From contig NZ_CP090064.1 of the NCBI RefSeq assembly GCF_023100685.1, forward strand, positions 2,356,001 through 2,420,000: 64,000 bases of DNA, in the 5' to 3' direction. This document shows positions 1 through 9,617 of this stretch, in pieces. The DNA comes from Proteus vulgaris (lineage in GTDB: Bacteria; Pseudomonadota; Gammaproteobacteria; Enterobacterales; Enterobacteriaceae). Each line of letters begins with the position of its first letter. Position 1 is the stretch's first letter. The translations under genes were made by a program, and so were the position numbers. The notes beneath the pieces are model-generated. The model worked only from the letters and a program-made list of their open reading frames with translations, searched no databases and was not told the origin of the DNA.

Positions 1-663
1 ACGCTGAGCACGCTCTTTAGTTCGGTTAGCAATAATGATTTTTTCAACTTGATGCTCACGAAGATGACGAGCGACTAATTCTATAGTTTCGCCCGCGCCG
101 ACCAATAAAATAGTCAAAGAGGATAACGATTCGAAGATTTGACGCGCTAAAGTACAAGCGGCAAAAGCAACAGAAACGGCATTGGCACCGATTTGTGTCT
201 CTGTTCTCACTCTTTTCGCAACTGAAAAAGACTTCTGAAACAAACGTTCCAGCTCTGAAGAGAGCGAGTCATAATTTTGGGAATCGGCAAAGGCTTTTTT
301 AACTTGCCCTAAAATTTGAGGTTCACCTAATACAAGAGAATCTAAACCACTTGCCACTCGCATTAGGTGGCTGACAGCTTGATTATCTTGATGCCAATAA
401 ACACTATTTTTCAGCTCACTTGGCTCTATTTGGTGATATTGACATAACCAGCGAATAAGCTGTTCATGGCTATTTTCTTTGTCTTCCATACTTAAATAAA
501 GCTCAGTACGGTTACAAGTGGACAGCACAACACCACCTCTGACAGCAGGTTGCTGTAAAAGGTTATTTAAGGCATCACCCATGGTATCGGGAGAAAAAGA
601 AACTTTCTCACGTAAAGCAACGGGGGCTGTTTTATGATTAATACCTAATGCTAATAACGTCAT
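1..663 (-). CDS. hemA: Glutamyl-tRNA reductase, N-terminal part (cut by window edge)
   Basis: Catalyses the NADPH-dependent reduction of glutamyl-tRNA to glutamate-1-semialdehyde, the first committed step of C5-pathway haem synthesis. Reading leftward from an ATG at 663 gives 221 codons open to the window edge; the family is about 420 residues, so roughly half is present. The N-terminus reads [15 protein letters not shown], the nucleophilic cysteine lies at residue 50 in STCNRTE, and a Rossmann glycine motif (GAGETIE) lies near residue 190. It is divergent from lolB, as in E. coli. hemB, a later step of the same pathway, lies at 42.2-43.1 kb. Identification is secure; the C-terminal half is not visible. 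Confidence 0.97.
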   Translation of the reverse strand, partial: MTLLALGINHKTAPVALREKVSFSPDTMGDALNNLLQQPAVRGGVVLSTCNRTELYLSMEDKENSHEQLIRWLCQYHQIEPSELKNSVYWHQDNQAVSHLMRVASGLDSLVLGEPQILGQVKKAFADSQNYDSLSSELERLFQKSFSVAKRVRTETQIGANAVSVAFAACTLARQIFESLSSLTILLVGAGETIELVARHLREHQVEKIIIANRTKERAQR

Positions 664-903
664 ATCAACTATATCGAGTTATGAATAAATACCGCCTCGC
701 GACTTGACTTAGTGTAAACCTAAAACAGCGCATTTAGTATGGACTCTTCATTTCCGCCATTCTACTTGATGAACAGATTCAATAAAAGAGCTTACTTGAG
801 TGATAGGAGATTTCTATACACAATTTAACGAAATATCGTTATATCATAAGGTTTATGATACTCTTTTTTTTAACTAATAACGAATTAAAGGAATGTCTCA
901 GCT

Positions 904-1542
904 ATGCGTTCACGCTTTTTTTCAACCAAACAACTCCTGCGTATCATCCCGCTTACGGCGTTGTTGCTGAGTGCCTGTAATCTAAATCAGATAAAGACAC
1001 AAGGCTCAGCATCTGATAACGATGTGCAATGGCAAGCTCGCCAACAAGCATTAAAGAAAATTTCACAATATGAAACTCGAGGTGCTTTTGCTTATATCGA
1101 AGATACAAACAAAACCTATGCCCGATTCTATTGGCAAGACAAAGCAGATGAGCGTTATCGCTTATTGCTTACCAATCCTTTAGGCACAACAGAACTCGAT
1201 TTAAATGTCATGCCTGGTGTCATTGAAGTTACCGATAATAATGGTAAAAAATATTATAGCGATAACCCTGCTGAGATGATTTACCAACTCACAGGTATGG
1301 TTATTCCACTCAAAAATCTGCGTGCTTGGCTTGTTGGTTTACCGGGTGACGCAACTGATTTCGAATTAGATGCTAATCACTTATTAAAATCTGTCACATT
1401 ACCTGCACCTGAAGGCGATTGGCTTGTGACTTACCAAGCTTATGATTCAAGCACCACACCCAACCTGCCACAACGCCTTGAGTTAAAACAAGGTGAACGT
1501 ATTATCAAATTAAAAATGGATAACTGGGATATACAGCAATGA
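904..1542 (+). CDS. lolB: Outer-membrane lipoprotein LolB
   Basis: Receives lipoproteins from periplasmic LolA and inserts them into the inner leaflet of the outer membrane. The protein has 212 residues, close to the family's usual length. A lipoprotein signal peptide ends in the lipobox LLSAC, with the acylated cysteine at residue 25 followed by Asn, consistent with outer-membrane sorting. The body carries the LolB pattern, including [20 protein letters not shown] and [20 protein letters not shown]. The stop overlaps the ispE start by 4 nt (ATGA), so the two are translationally coupled, as in other enterobacteria. Confidence 0.96.
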   Translation: MRSRFFSTKQLLRIIPLTALLLSACNLNQIKTQGSASDNDVQWQARQQALKKISQYETRGAFAYIEDTNKTYARFYWQDKADERYRLLLTNPLGTTELDLNVMPGVIEVTDNNGKKYYSDNPAEMIYQLTGMVIPLKNLRAWLVGLPGDATDFELDANHLLKSVTLPAPEGDWLVTYQAYDSSTTPNLPQRLELKQGERIIKLKMDNWDIQQ

Positions 1543-2414
1543 CACTAAGTTGGCCTTCTCCTGCCAAATTAAATCTTTTTCTCTACATCACGGGAAAACG
1601 CCCCGATGGTTATCATAATTTACAAACGTTATTTCAATTTTTAAATTATGGCGACACACTAACTGTTACACCTCGTGATGATACCCAGTTAACTATCTTA
1701 ACGCCGATTGATGGCGTAGAAGATAAAGATAATTTAATTATTAAAGCCGCTAAATTGCTTCGTGATTATTGCCAGCAACATAATGTTCCTTTGAAGTATC
1801 ACGGTGCAGATATCAGTATTGATAAAAAACTTCCTATGGGAGGTGGCTTAGGTGGAGGTTCATCTAACGCCGCAACCACATTAATTGCACTTAATTACCA
1901 CTGGCAAGCGGGTTTAAGTGATGAAACATTAGCCGAATTAGGGGTAAATTTAGGGGCTGATGTTCCTGTTTTTGTAAAAGGTCATGCTGCGTTTGCCGAA
2001 GGCGTTGGTGAAATTTTGACCCCAGCGGAGCCAAAAGAGCAATGGTATTTGGTCGCACACCCCGGAATTTCCATTCCAACCCCGACAATCTTCACAGATC
2101 CAGAATTAAAACGTAATTCTCCTATTCGCTCTCTTGGCGCATTATTAAAGGCTCCGTTCGAAAATGACTGTGAAATGATCGCAAGAAAACGTTTTCGTGA
2201 GGTTGAATATCTGCTTTCGTGGCTGTTAGAATATGCACCGTCACGCTTAACTGGGACAGGTGCCTGTGTGTTCGGTGAGTTCGGATCACAAGTTGCCGCT
2301 AGTGAAGTGTTAATTAACGCCCCTGAGTGGGTGCATGGGTTTGTAGCGCAAGGCGTCAACATTTCTCCTCTGCATTTATTCCGCTCAAGGATACCTGTGT
2401 TATTGCACCCGTAA
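1539..2414 (+). CDS. ispE: 4-diphosphocytidyl-2-C-methyl-D-erythritol kinase
   Basis: ATP-dependent kinase of the MEP isoprenoid pathway; it phosphorylates the 2-hydroxyl of CDP-methylerythritol. It is a GHMP kinase. The N-terminal [20 protein letters not shown] carries the conserved Lys10, and the glycine-rich ATP loop [13 protein letters not shown] lies near residues 100-112. A C-terminal GTGACVF motif is also visible. The 291 residues compare with about 283 in E. coli. The start overlaps lolB by 4 nt. An 87-nt spacer precedes prs, and no strong terminator is visible there, so lolB-ispE-prs may be read together. Confidence 0.97.
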   Translation: MTLSWPSPAKLNLFLYITGKRPDGYHNLQTLFQFLNYGDTLTVTPRDDTQLTILTPIDGVEDKDNLIIKAAKLLRDYCQQHNVPLKYHGADISIDKKLPMGGGLGGGSSNAATTLIALNYHWQAGLSDETLAELGVNLGADVPVFVKGHAAFAEGVGEILTPAEPKEQWYLVAHPGISIPTPTIFTDPELKRNSPIRSLGALLKAPFENDCEMIARKRFREVEYLLSWLLEYAPSRLTGTGACVFGEFGSQVAASEVLINAPEWVHGFVAQGVNISPLHLFRSRIPVLLHP

Positions 2415-3449
<1,035 letters not shown>

Positions 3450-3483
3450 TTTGTTATAACATTCATTGCAATTTGAGATAACT

Positions 3484-3520
3484 AAACCCGCTATAGCGTT
3501 TGTTATAGCGGGTTTTTTGT
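3484..3520 (+). terminator. Rho-independent terminator of prs
   Basis: The inverted repeat AACCCGCTATA / TATAGCGGGTT with a short loop is followed by a T run. It starts 35 nt after the prs stop. Confidence 0.9.
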
Positions 3521-3552
3521 TAATGTTTTCCAAAAACAAGGTAGTTTAGGCA

Positions 3553-3586
3553 ATAAAAAAACCCGCCATAATATCAACGGGTCTAT
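3553..3586 (-). terminator. Putative terminator of ychH
   Basis: On the minus strand, ACCCGTTGATATTATGGCGGGT forms an imperfect hairpin followed by eight T residues. It lies about 110 nt beyond the ychH stop and faces the prs terminator, giving a convergent boundary. Confidence 0.6.
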
Positions 3587-3693
3587 TGGTGTGTATTACA
3601 TTCATAATGATAGCGGTTATTCACTTAATACCAGTTTATCTTAAACTTAGTTATTATTTTTTATCTATTCTGATATTAATTGCATTAACAATA

Positions 3694-3972
3694 TTATGGA
3701 TAACGGTGATTATCATGGCGACGATAACGCTCATCATGATTACGTAACCACCAATATCTTTCTGCTATTGTTTCTCTACCACCGATACGGGCACCAGCTA
3801 GCCAAACCAGAGCACCAATAAAAATCCCCATTAAAGAGATATCTGCTAAAAATTCAGGCAATCCTAATGGGAATATATGACTAAGAAGCGTATAACCAAG
3901 ACTACCGAGCATCACGACCATCCCCGTAGCCATACATAAATTACCAACTGCAAATGCATGTTTATATTTCAT
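3694..3972 (-). CDS. ychH: YchH family stress-induced inner-membrane protein (DUF2583)
   Basis: A 92-residue protein with two predicted membrane segments (about residues 10-30 and 42-60), a conserved LVWLAGARIGGRE-type motif and the ending ERYWWLRNHDERYRRHDN. Length, motif order and position between prs and pth match E. coli YchH. The E. coli protein is linked to stress and biofilm phenotypes, but its biochemical role is unknown. A good ribosome site (GGAGGTGCAAC before ATG) supports the start. It is transcribed opposite to both neighbours. Confidence 0.9.
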   Translation of the reverse strand: MKYKHAFAVGNLCMATGMVVMLGSLGYTLLSHIFPLGLPEFLADISLMGIFIGALVWLAGARIGGRETIAERYWWLRNHDERYRRHDNHRYP

Positions 3973-4316
3973 GTTGCACCTCCAAGCGCGTCGTCAGACG
4001 ATTCAACAACAAAATACATCGAATAACTTTTATTCATTGTGGTTATTATAGCCATAAATCCTAAAAAGGTATTGTCGAAGCGATCACATCGTTCTGATAT
4101 TTATTGACAAATCTTCACAAAAAATGTGTTTTTTTCTTTTCAATGTAGAAAATAACACTGTTTTTATCGTTTTCGCTCTTTTTGTTAAATTAAAATAAGG
4201 GTATTTCCTTGCCCCTGCATTTCTAAAAAACATTCTATGCAATCTATTTTGTGCTTCTGTGCTTAGACAGGTAAACTATGGGCTTTCTTTTAAGACGATA
4301 ACAGTGAAAGGCTATT
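3973..4316. other. Gene-free spacer between ychH and pth
   Basis: 344 nt of AT-rich DNA between divergent genes. It must hold both promoters, but I see no operator, hairpin or repeat that I can name. Confidence 0.5.
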
Positions 4317-4901
4317 GTGAGTAAAATTAAACTTATCGTCGGGTTAGCAAACCCCGGTGCAGATTATGCCCAGACTCGCCATAATGCGGGTGCTTGGTAT
4401 GTGGATTTATTGGCTCAACGTCATCAGCAATCTCTAAAAGAAGAGAGCAAATTCTTTGGTTACACCGCACGCATTAATTTAAACGGTAATGATGTTCGCT
4501 TATTGGTTCCGACCACTTTTATGAATTTAAGTGGTAAAGCGGTACAAGCAATGGCGAACTTTTATCGCATTGAACTTGATGAAATTTTAGTTGCACATGA
4601 TGAACTCGATTTACCGCCCGGTGTTGTCAAAATGAAATTAGGTGGTGGTAATGGTGGCCATAACGGATTAAAAGATATTCAAAGTAAATTTAGCAATAAT
4701 CCAAATTTCTATCGTTTACGCATTGGTATTGGTCACCCTGGTGATAAAAATAAAGTTGTTGGCTTTGTATTAGGCAAACCACCAATGAGTGAACAAAAAT
4801 TAATTGATGACGCTATCGATGAAGCCCTTTCGTGCACAGATATTTTAATGCGTGATGGTTATGAGAAAGCAATAAATCGCTTACATAGTTTTAAAGCATA
4901 A
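4317..4901 (+). CDS. pth: Peptidyl-tRNA hydrolase
   Basis: Releases tRNA from peptidyl-tRNAs dropped by ribosomes. The 194 residues carry the signature [17 protein letters not shown] with the catalytic His22, and the second conserved segment [13 protein letters not shown]. Also present are [11 protein letters not shown] and the DELDLPPG segment with its catalytic Asp. The start is GTG with a GAAAGG-like ribosome site; [14 protein letters not shown] aligns with family N-termini. It lies upstream of ychF, as in E. coli. Confidence 0.97.
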   Translation: MSKIKLIVGLANPGADYAQTRHNAGAWYVDLLAQRHQQSLKEESKFFGYTARINLNGNDVRLLVPTTFMNLSGKAVQAMANFYRIELDEILVAHDELDLPPGVVKMKLGGGNGGHNGLKDIQSKFSNNPNFYRLRIGIGHPGDKNKVVGFVLGKPPMSEQKLIDDAIDEALSCTDILMRDGYEKAINRLHSFKA

Positions 4902-4936
4902 TCATTGCATTGATAAATTAAGTAATTTCAATATTC

Positions 4937-4960
4937 AGAGGGTAAAATGCCCTCTTCTTT
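4937..4960 (+). terminator. Putative terminator after pth
   Basis: AGAGGG / CCCTCT form a 6-bp stem with a 7-nt loop, followed by TCTTTT. The T run is modest, so read-through to ychF is possible. Confidence 0.55.
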
Positions 4961-5004
4961 TGTGCGATTAATTCCTGATGATTTAATCAAACAGGGATTT
5001 GCTC

Positions 5005-5010
5005 TATAAT
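5005..5010 (+). promoter_or_regulatory. -10 box (TATAAT) ahead of ychF
   Basis: A perfect TATAAT at 5005-5010 would place transcription start near 5017, about 69 nt before the ychF ATG. A clear -35 match is not visible. This gives ychF its own promoter in addition to any read-through from pth. Confidence 0.55.
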
Positions 5011-5036
5011 AGCGCCAAATTTTTTTTAACAGCACA

Positions 5037-5065
5037 CAACAGGAATACTCCCTCCTGTTGTTTTT
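5037..5065 (+). terminator. Terminator-like hairpin in the ychF leader
   Basis: A perfect 8-bp stem, CAACAGGA / TCCTGTTG, with an 8-nt loop is followed directly by TTTTT. It lies after the TATAAT box and 20 nt before the ychF start codon, so it would act inside the leader, as an attenuator or as the end of a short RNA. Confidence 0.6.
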
Positions 5066-5085
5066 ATGTGACAAGGTGAACGTTT

Positions 5086-6177
5086 ATGGGATTTAAATGT
5101 GGTATCGTCGGTCTGCCTAACGTAGGGAAATCTACACTGTTTAATGCCTTAACTAAGGCAGGTATTGAGGCAGCCAACTTCCCATTCTGTACTATCGAGC
5201 CAAACACAGGTGTTGTTCCAATGCCTGATCCTCGCTTAGATAAACTGGCTGAAATTGTTAAGCCACAGCGTATTTTACCGACAACAATGGAATTTGTTGA
5301 TATTGCAGGCTTAGTAAAAGGCGCATCTAAAGGTGAAGGTTTAGGTAACCAATTCCTAACGAATATCCGTGAAACTGAAGCGATTGGTCATGTAGTTCGT
5401 TGTTTTGAAAATGACAATATCATTCACGTTGCGGGTAAAGTTGATCCTGCTGAAGATATCGAAACTATTAATACTGAATTAGCGCTTTCTGACTTAGATA
5501 CCTGTGAACGTGCAATGCACCGTAATCAGAAAAAAGCAAAAGGTGGCGATAAAATTGCTAAAGCAGAAATGGAAGTGTTAGAAAAATGCTTACCGCATTT
5601 AGAAAATGCTGGCATGTTACGTGCTTTAGATTTAACGGAAGAAGAAAAAGCAACAATTCGTTATTTAAGCTTCTTAACGTTAAAACCAACAATGTATATT
5701 GCAAACGTTAATGAAGATGGTTTTGAAAACAACCCATATCTTGAAACTGTTCGCAAAATCGCAGAAGCAGAAGGCTCTGTGGTTGTTCCTGTTTGTGCCG
5801 CTATCGAAGCAGATATTGCTGAGTTAGAAGATGCAGAACGCGAAGAATTTATGCAAGATTTAGGCATTGAAGAGCCTGGCTTAAACCGTGTTATTCGCGC
5901 GGGTTACTCATTATTGAACTTACAAACTTACTTCACTGCTGGCGTTAAAGAAGTACGTGCATGGACAATCCCTGTAGGTGCAACAGCGCCACAAGCCGCA
6001 GGTAAAATCCACACTGACTTTGAAAAAGGTTTTATCCGTGCTCAAACTATCGCTTATAACGATTTTATCACTTACGGTGGTGAACAAGGCGCTAAAGAAG
6101 CTGGTAAAATGCGTGCAGAAGGTAAAGAATATATCGTTCAAGACGGCGATGTAATGAACTTCTTATTTAACGTGTAA
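5086..6177 (+). CDS. ychF: Redox-regulated ATPase YchF (OLA1 family)
   Basis: A 363-residue Obg-like P-loop protein that binds ribosomes and prefers ATP. The P-loop GLPNVGKS is at residues 9-16 and switch II ([16 protein letters not shown]) follows. The G4 box reads NVNE, not NKxD; this is the family hallmark that explains ATP preference. The C-terminal TGS-like segment ([20 protein letters not shown]) ends in DVMNFLFNV. Ribosome site AAGGTG precedes the ATG. It follows pth and carries a hairpin in its leader. Confidence 0.98.
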   Translation: MGFKCGIVGLPNVGKSTLFNALTKAGIEAANFPFCTIEPNTGVVPMPDPRLDKLAEIVKPQRILPTTMEFVDIAGLVKGASKGEGLGNQFLTNIRETEAIGHVVRCFENDNIIHVAGKVDPAEDIETINTELALSDLDTCERAMHRNQKKAKGGDKIAKAEMEVLEKCLPHLENAGMLRALDLTEEEKATIRYLSFLTLKPTMYIANVNEDGFENNPYLETVRKIAEAEGSVVVPVCAAIEADIAELEDAEREEFMQDLGIEEPGLNRVIRAGYSLLNLQTYFTAGVKEVRAWTIPVGATAPQAAGKIHTDFEKGFIRAQTIAYNDFITYGGEQGAKEAGKMRAEGKEYIVQDGDVMNFLFNV

Positions 6178-6200
6178 GTTCTTCTATCTTTCATAATGCC

Positions 6201-6244
6201 AAACCACGTAAATTGAGAAAAACTCAAATACGTGGTTTTTTATT
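6201..6244 (+). terminator. Rho-independent terminator of ychF
   Basis: Inverted repeat AACCACGTA / TACGTGGTT with further pairing (TTGAG / CTCAA) towards the loop, followed by TTTTTATT. Confidence 0.85.
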
Positions 6245-6405
6245 AATTACCTATGAACAAGATAAAATATATTTTTTATTTTTCAAAAAAACACTTACTC
6301 TTATTACTTTATCCAATGTAAAGGTATTATTTTACGATAAACCTGTTCAAAATGTTTATTTGCGTATTTTTTCATTTTAGATAAAAGCAATTTAAGTTCA
6401 TTATT

Positions 6406-6630
6406 TTACGAAGATAAATTAGACAGTGTATTTTCCCATATTGTAAACTTTCGCCCCATTAGCTCTGGATTTAATTCATTTGCTTTATTCATCAATGTAC
6501 AAGCATATTTCAATTGCATTTGATAGTAATCATTATCAATATTGAACATATATTTATCTATACCAACTAATTTATCCTTAGCTGTAATAGGTACATCTAC
6601 CCACGCTGACTGGAATAAATTTTGATACAT
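6406..6630 (-). pseudogene. Hypothetical ORF, probably the 3' relic of a longer gene
   Basis: The 74 residues from an internal ATG (MYQNLFQSAWVDVPITAK) have a plausible protein composition but no recognised family. The frame stays open upstream to about 6703 without any ATG (reading INKIKIDGFLSSINLG before the first Met). No ribosome site precedes the ATG. This suggests the C-terminal end of a decayed gene. It lies alone in AT-rich DNA between ychF and budA. It could also be a real small gene with a non-ATG start. Confidence 0.35.
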
Positions 6631-6971
6631 ACCAAGATTAATTGATGATAAAAAACCATCTATTTTAATTTTATTAATTGATGTATTACGATTATTTCTA
6701 AATTAAGTATTAATTATTTACATTTTAATAAATGTAATCACTAATAATACATTCCCCTTCTCAAGAATAAAATAAAACATCAAATTATTTTAATCACTAA
6801 ATCTTATTAATTAAATAAAAAACAATTATCTGTATTTAATTTATAAATACACAACTATCACGCACTATTCAATAACAATTAAAACATTTGAAATACTTAT
6901 TAATTGGAGTAATACTTAATTTGATGCTCGATTAATGATCGATACTTATTAAATAAAGGAATAGCTTTACC
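6631..6971. other. AT-rich spacer upstream of budA
   Basis: 341 nt, very AT-rich. It holds the open upstream extension of the 6406-6630 relic and, near budA, a small dyad TCGAT-5-ATCGA at 6928-6942 that could be a regulator site. No bud regulator gene is adjacent. Confidence 0.4.
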
Positions 6972-7799
6972 ATGAATACTAATTTTCAACCTAACATGCG
7001 AGATAATAGCGATATAAAATACAATAAAAACCATCATTGCCAATGTGGACAAGAAATAATAACCAACTTAAATAATTATATTACTAAACATCCCGAGTGT
7101 ACTATTTATCAAAATTCATTAATGAGTAGTTTAATTGCGGGTATATATGATAGTGATGTCACTATTGCTGATTTATTAAAGCATGGTGATTTTGGTTTAG
7201 GAACTTTTGAACAACTTGATGGCGAGCTAGTTGCATTCAACAATAATGTTTTTCAATTACGCTCTGATGGTAGCGCACGTAAGGCATTAAATTCTCAAAA
7301 ATCTCCTTTTGCTGTAATGACATTTTTCAATTGTGATATTGAACATCACTTTTCTTATGGTGCATCGCAAAAAGAAATACACAATGTAATTAATCAGTAT
7401 GTTCCTTCCGACAATCTATTTTGTGCGATCAGAATTGAAGGCGAATTTGAATTAGTTAAAACACGCACAGTTCCTCGTCAAGAACCTCCCTACCGCCCAA
7501 TGTTAGAAGCTATCGAAAATCAGCCTATTTTCACTTTTCACAATGAAACAGGAACTATTGCAGGTTTTCGATCACCACAATTTACCCAAGGCATAAATGT
7601 TGCAGGATTTCATGAACATTATATTAATCAACAACGCCAAGGTGGTGGACATGTTCTTGATTACTACTTAAAAAAAGGCACATTACAAATCGGCATCATT
7701 TCTCGCCTTACCATTGATTTACCCAGCCAGTCAGCTTTCCTACAAGCTAACTTAATGCCAGATAATCTTCATCAAGCAATAGAACAAGCCGAAAATTAA
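6972..7799 (+). CDS. budA: Alpha-acetolactate decarboxylase
   Basis: Converts alpha-acetolactate to acetoin in the butanediol branch of mixed-acid fermentation, which limits acidification. The 275 residues follow Klebsiella BudA closely: [34 protein letters not shown], then the metal-binding stretch GFHEH and GGGH, and the ending [18 protein letters not shown]. The N-terminus is about 15 residues longer than in Klebsiella and includes CQCGQ. Ribosome site AAAGGA precedes the ATG. A 68-nt spacer links it to budB, so the two form an operon. Confidence 0.95.
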   Translation: MNTNFQPNMRDNSDIKYNKNHHCQCGQEIITNLNNYITKHPECTIYQNSLMSSLIAGIYDSDVTIADLLKHGDFGLGTFEQLDGELVAFNNNVFQLRSDGSARKALNSQKSPFAVMTFFNCDIEHHFSYGASQKEIHNVINQYVPSDNLFCAIRIEGEFELVKTRTVPRQEPPYRPMLEAIENQPIFTFHNETGTIAGFRSPQFTQGINVAGFHEHYINQQRQGGGHVLDYYLKKGTLQIGIISRLTIDLPSQSAFLQANLMPDNLHQAIEQAEN

Positions 7800-7867
7800 T
7801 TCAAAAGACCGCTTCACTTTATTCTAAATCCAATTTTTTATTCACTTGCAAAATTAAAGAAGGTTAT

Positions 7868-9547
7868 ATGAATACTCCTCATTGGAAATGTGGTGCAGAT
7901 TTAGTTGTCAAACAATTAGAACAACATGGCATTAAACAAGTATTTGGTATTCCGGGTGCAAAAATTGATCGTGTATTTGATTCTCTTGTTGATTCCAGAA
8001 TTAAAACAGTAGTTGTTCGCCATGAAGCTAATGCCGCATTTATGGCTGCCGCGGTTGGTCGTTTAACGGGTAAAGCGGGAGTGGCTATCGCAACATCAGG
8101 TCCGGGATGCTCTAATCTTACGACAGGCATTGCAACAGCAACATCTGAAGGTGATCCATTAGTTGCGTTGGGAGGATCAGTAAAATCCTCTGATAGATTA
8201 AAACTGGTTCATCAAAGCATGGATACCGTGACCATGTTTAATCCTATTACTAAATTTTGCGCAGAAATTGATTCCTCGAAATCAATTTCCGAAACTATGG
8301 CTAATGCCTTTCGCCATGCAGAATCAGGAAGACCAGGCTCCGCTTTTTTAACTTTTCCAATGGATATTTTAAATAATGAAGTTAATAGCCCAATATTAAT
8401 TCCCAAATCAAAATCCAATATTGGTAGTGCAAATAATGATGCCATCCAAGAAGCCGTTAAATTACTGCTGAATGCAAAAAATCCCGTTATTTTATTAGGG
8501 CTACAAGCTAGTTACCCTGAAAATGCATTAGCATTACAAAAGCTACTTGATATTTGCCCGCTACCGATTGTTGGCACTTATCAGTCGGCTGGTGCGATTG
8601 CTCAACGCCATTTTTCTTTATTTGCTGGTCGTATTGGTTTATTTAATAATCAACCGGGTGATGAGTTATTATCTCACGCTGATTTAGTAATTACTCTAGG
8701 TTATAGCCCTATCGAATATGAGCCGTCATTATGGAATCACAATAATGCCAATATTATTCATATAGACGAGATCCCCGCTGAAATTGATTTAGCTTACTGC
8801 CCTGATTTAGAATTAACAGGTAATATCAAATTAACAATTAATAATTTAACTCACTATTTTACTAAGCAATCTACATCTCAAATTACACTCTCAAATAATA
8901 CTCGTCAGATTTTAGAGAAAATTCGTCACCAAAGAGAAATTCTGCAACAAAATAGTTATTTTCGACATGGTTCTCCTATTCACCCTTTAACCATCATCCA
9001 TGAGATGCAAAATATTATTGATAGCGATGTAACACTCTGCATTGATATGGGAAGTTTTCATATATGGCTCGCTCGTTATCTTTATAGTTTTAGAGCAAGA
9101 CAAATGCTAATTTCTAATGGGCAACAAACAATGGGTGTTGCATTACCTTGGGGGATTGGCGCTTCTTTTGTTCGACCTTCTGATAAAATTATCTCTATTT
9201 CTGGCGATGGGGGTTTTATGCAATCGTCTATGGAGCTAGAAACCGCAGTTCGTTTAAATACTAATATCTTGCATATTATCTGGGTGGACAATGCTTATAA
9301 TATGGTCGAAATGCAAGAACAAGAAAAATATGGCCGTTATTCTGGTGTAAAATTTGGAGCTATTGATTTTAAACGTTACGCTGAGTCCTTTGGCGCTAAA
9401 GGGTTTTCTGTTGAATGTGCTTCTCAATTACGTTCCGTTTTACATGAAGCAATAGCTGTTGATGGCCCCGCGGTACTTGCTATTCCTGTCGATTATCGAG
9501 ATAACGCTAAACTAATGGAACATATTGATTATAATTTGATTATTTAG
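7868..9547 (+). CDS. budB: Catabolic acetolactate synthase (FAD-independent)
   Basis: Thiamine-diphosphate enzyme that condenses two pyruvates to alpha-acetolactate, the substrate of BudA. It has 559 residues, the same as Klebsiella BudB. It shows the ThDP-activating glutamate in [17 protein letters not shown], the [12 protein letters not shown] start and the ThDP/Mg motif [15 protein letters not shown]. As the partner of budA with no small regulatory subunit gene beside it, it fits the catabolic type, not the anabolic ilv type. budC (acetoin reductase) and budR are absent here. A convergent terminator follows. Confidence 0.95.
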   Translation: MNTPHWKCGADLVVKQLEQHGIKQVFGIPGAKIDRVFDSLVDSRIKTVVVRHEANAAFMAAAVGRLTGKAGVAIATSGPGCSNLTTGIATATSEGDPLVALGGSVKSSDRLKLVHQSMDTVTMFNPITKFCAEIDSSKSISETMANAFRHAESGRPGSAFLTFPMDILNNEVNSPILIPKSKSNIGSANNDAIQEAVKLLLNAKNPVILLGLQASYPENALALQKLLDICPLPIVGTYQSAGAIAQRHFSLFAGRIGLFNNQPGDELLSHADLVITLGYSPIEYEPSLWNHNNANIIHIDEIPAEIDLAYCPDLELTGNIKLTINNLTHYFTKQSTSQITLSNNTRQILEKIRHQREILQQNSYFRHGSPIHPLTIIHEMQNIIDSDVTLCIDMGSFHIWLARYLYSFRARQMLISNGQQTMGVALPWGIGASFVRPSDKIISISGDGGFMQSSMELETAVRLNTNILHIIWVDNAYNMVEMQEQEKYGRYSGVKFGAIDFKRYAESFGAKGFSVECASQLRSVLHEAIAVDGPAVLAIPVDYRDNAKLMEHIDYNLII

Positions 9548-9574
9548 TGTATTCTACACTCATCATATAAAAGC

Positions 9575-9609
9575 CCTCAATAGTATAAAACACTACTGAG
9601 GACTTTATA
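9575..9609. terminator. Convergent terminator between budB and the Sel1-like gene
   Basis: CCTCAATAGT / ACTACTGAGG form a 10-bp stem with one mismatch and a 7-nt loop. T-rich flanks occur on both strands. Confidence 0.7.
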
Positions 9610-9617
9610 ATATGGTA

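Noticed and set aside
1982..2362. 126-codon antisense frame within ispE
   Set aside because: It is a shadow of a well-conserved gene with no ribosome site or family resemblance.
6928..6942. BudR operator before budA
   Set aside because: Only a 5-bp dyad, and no budR gene is adjacent; too weak to list as a site.
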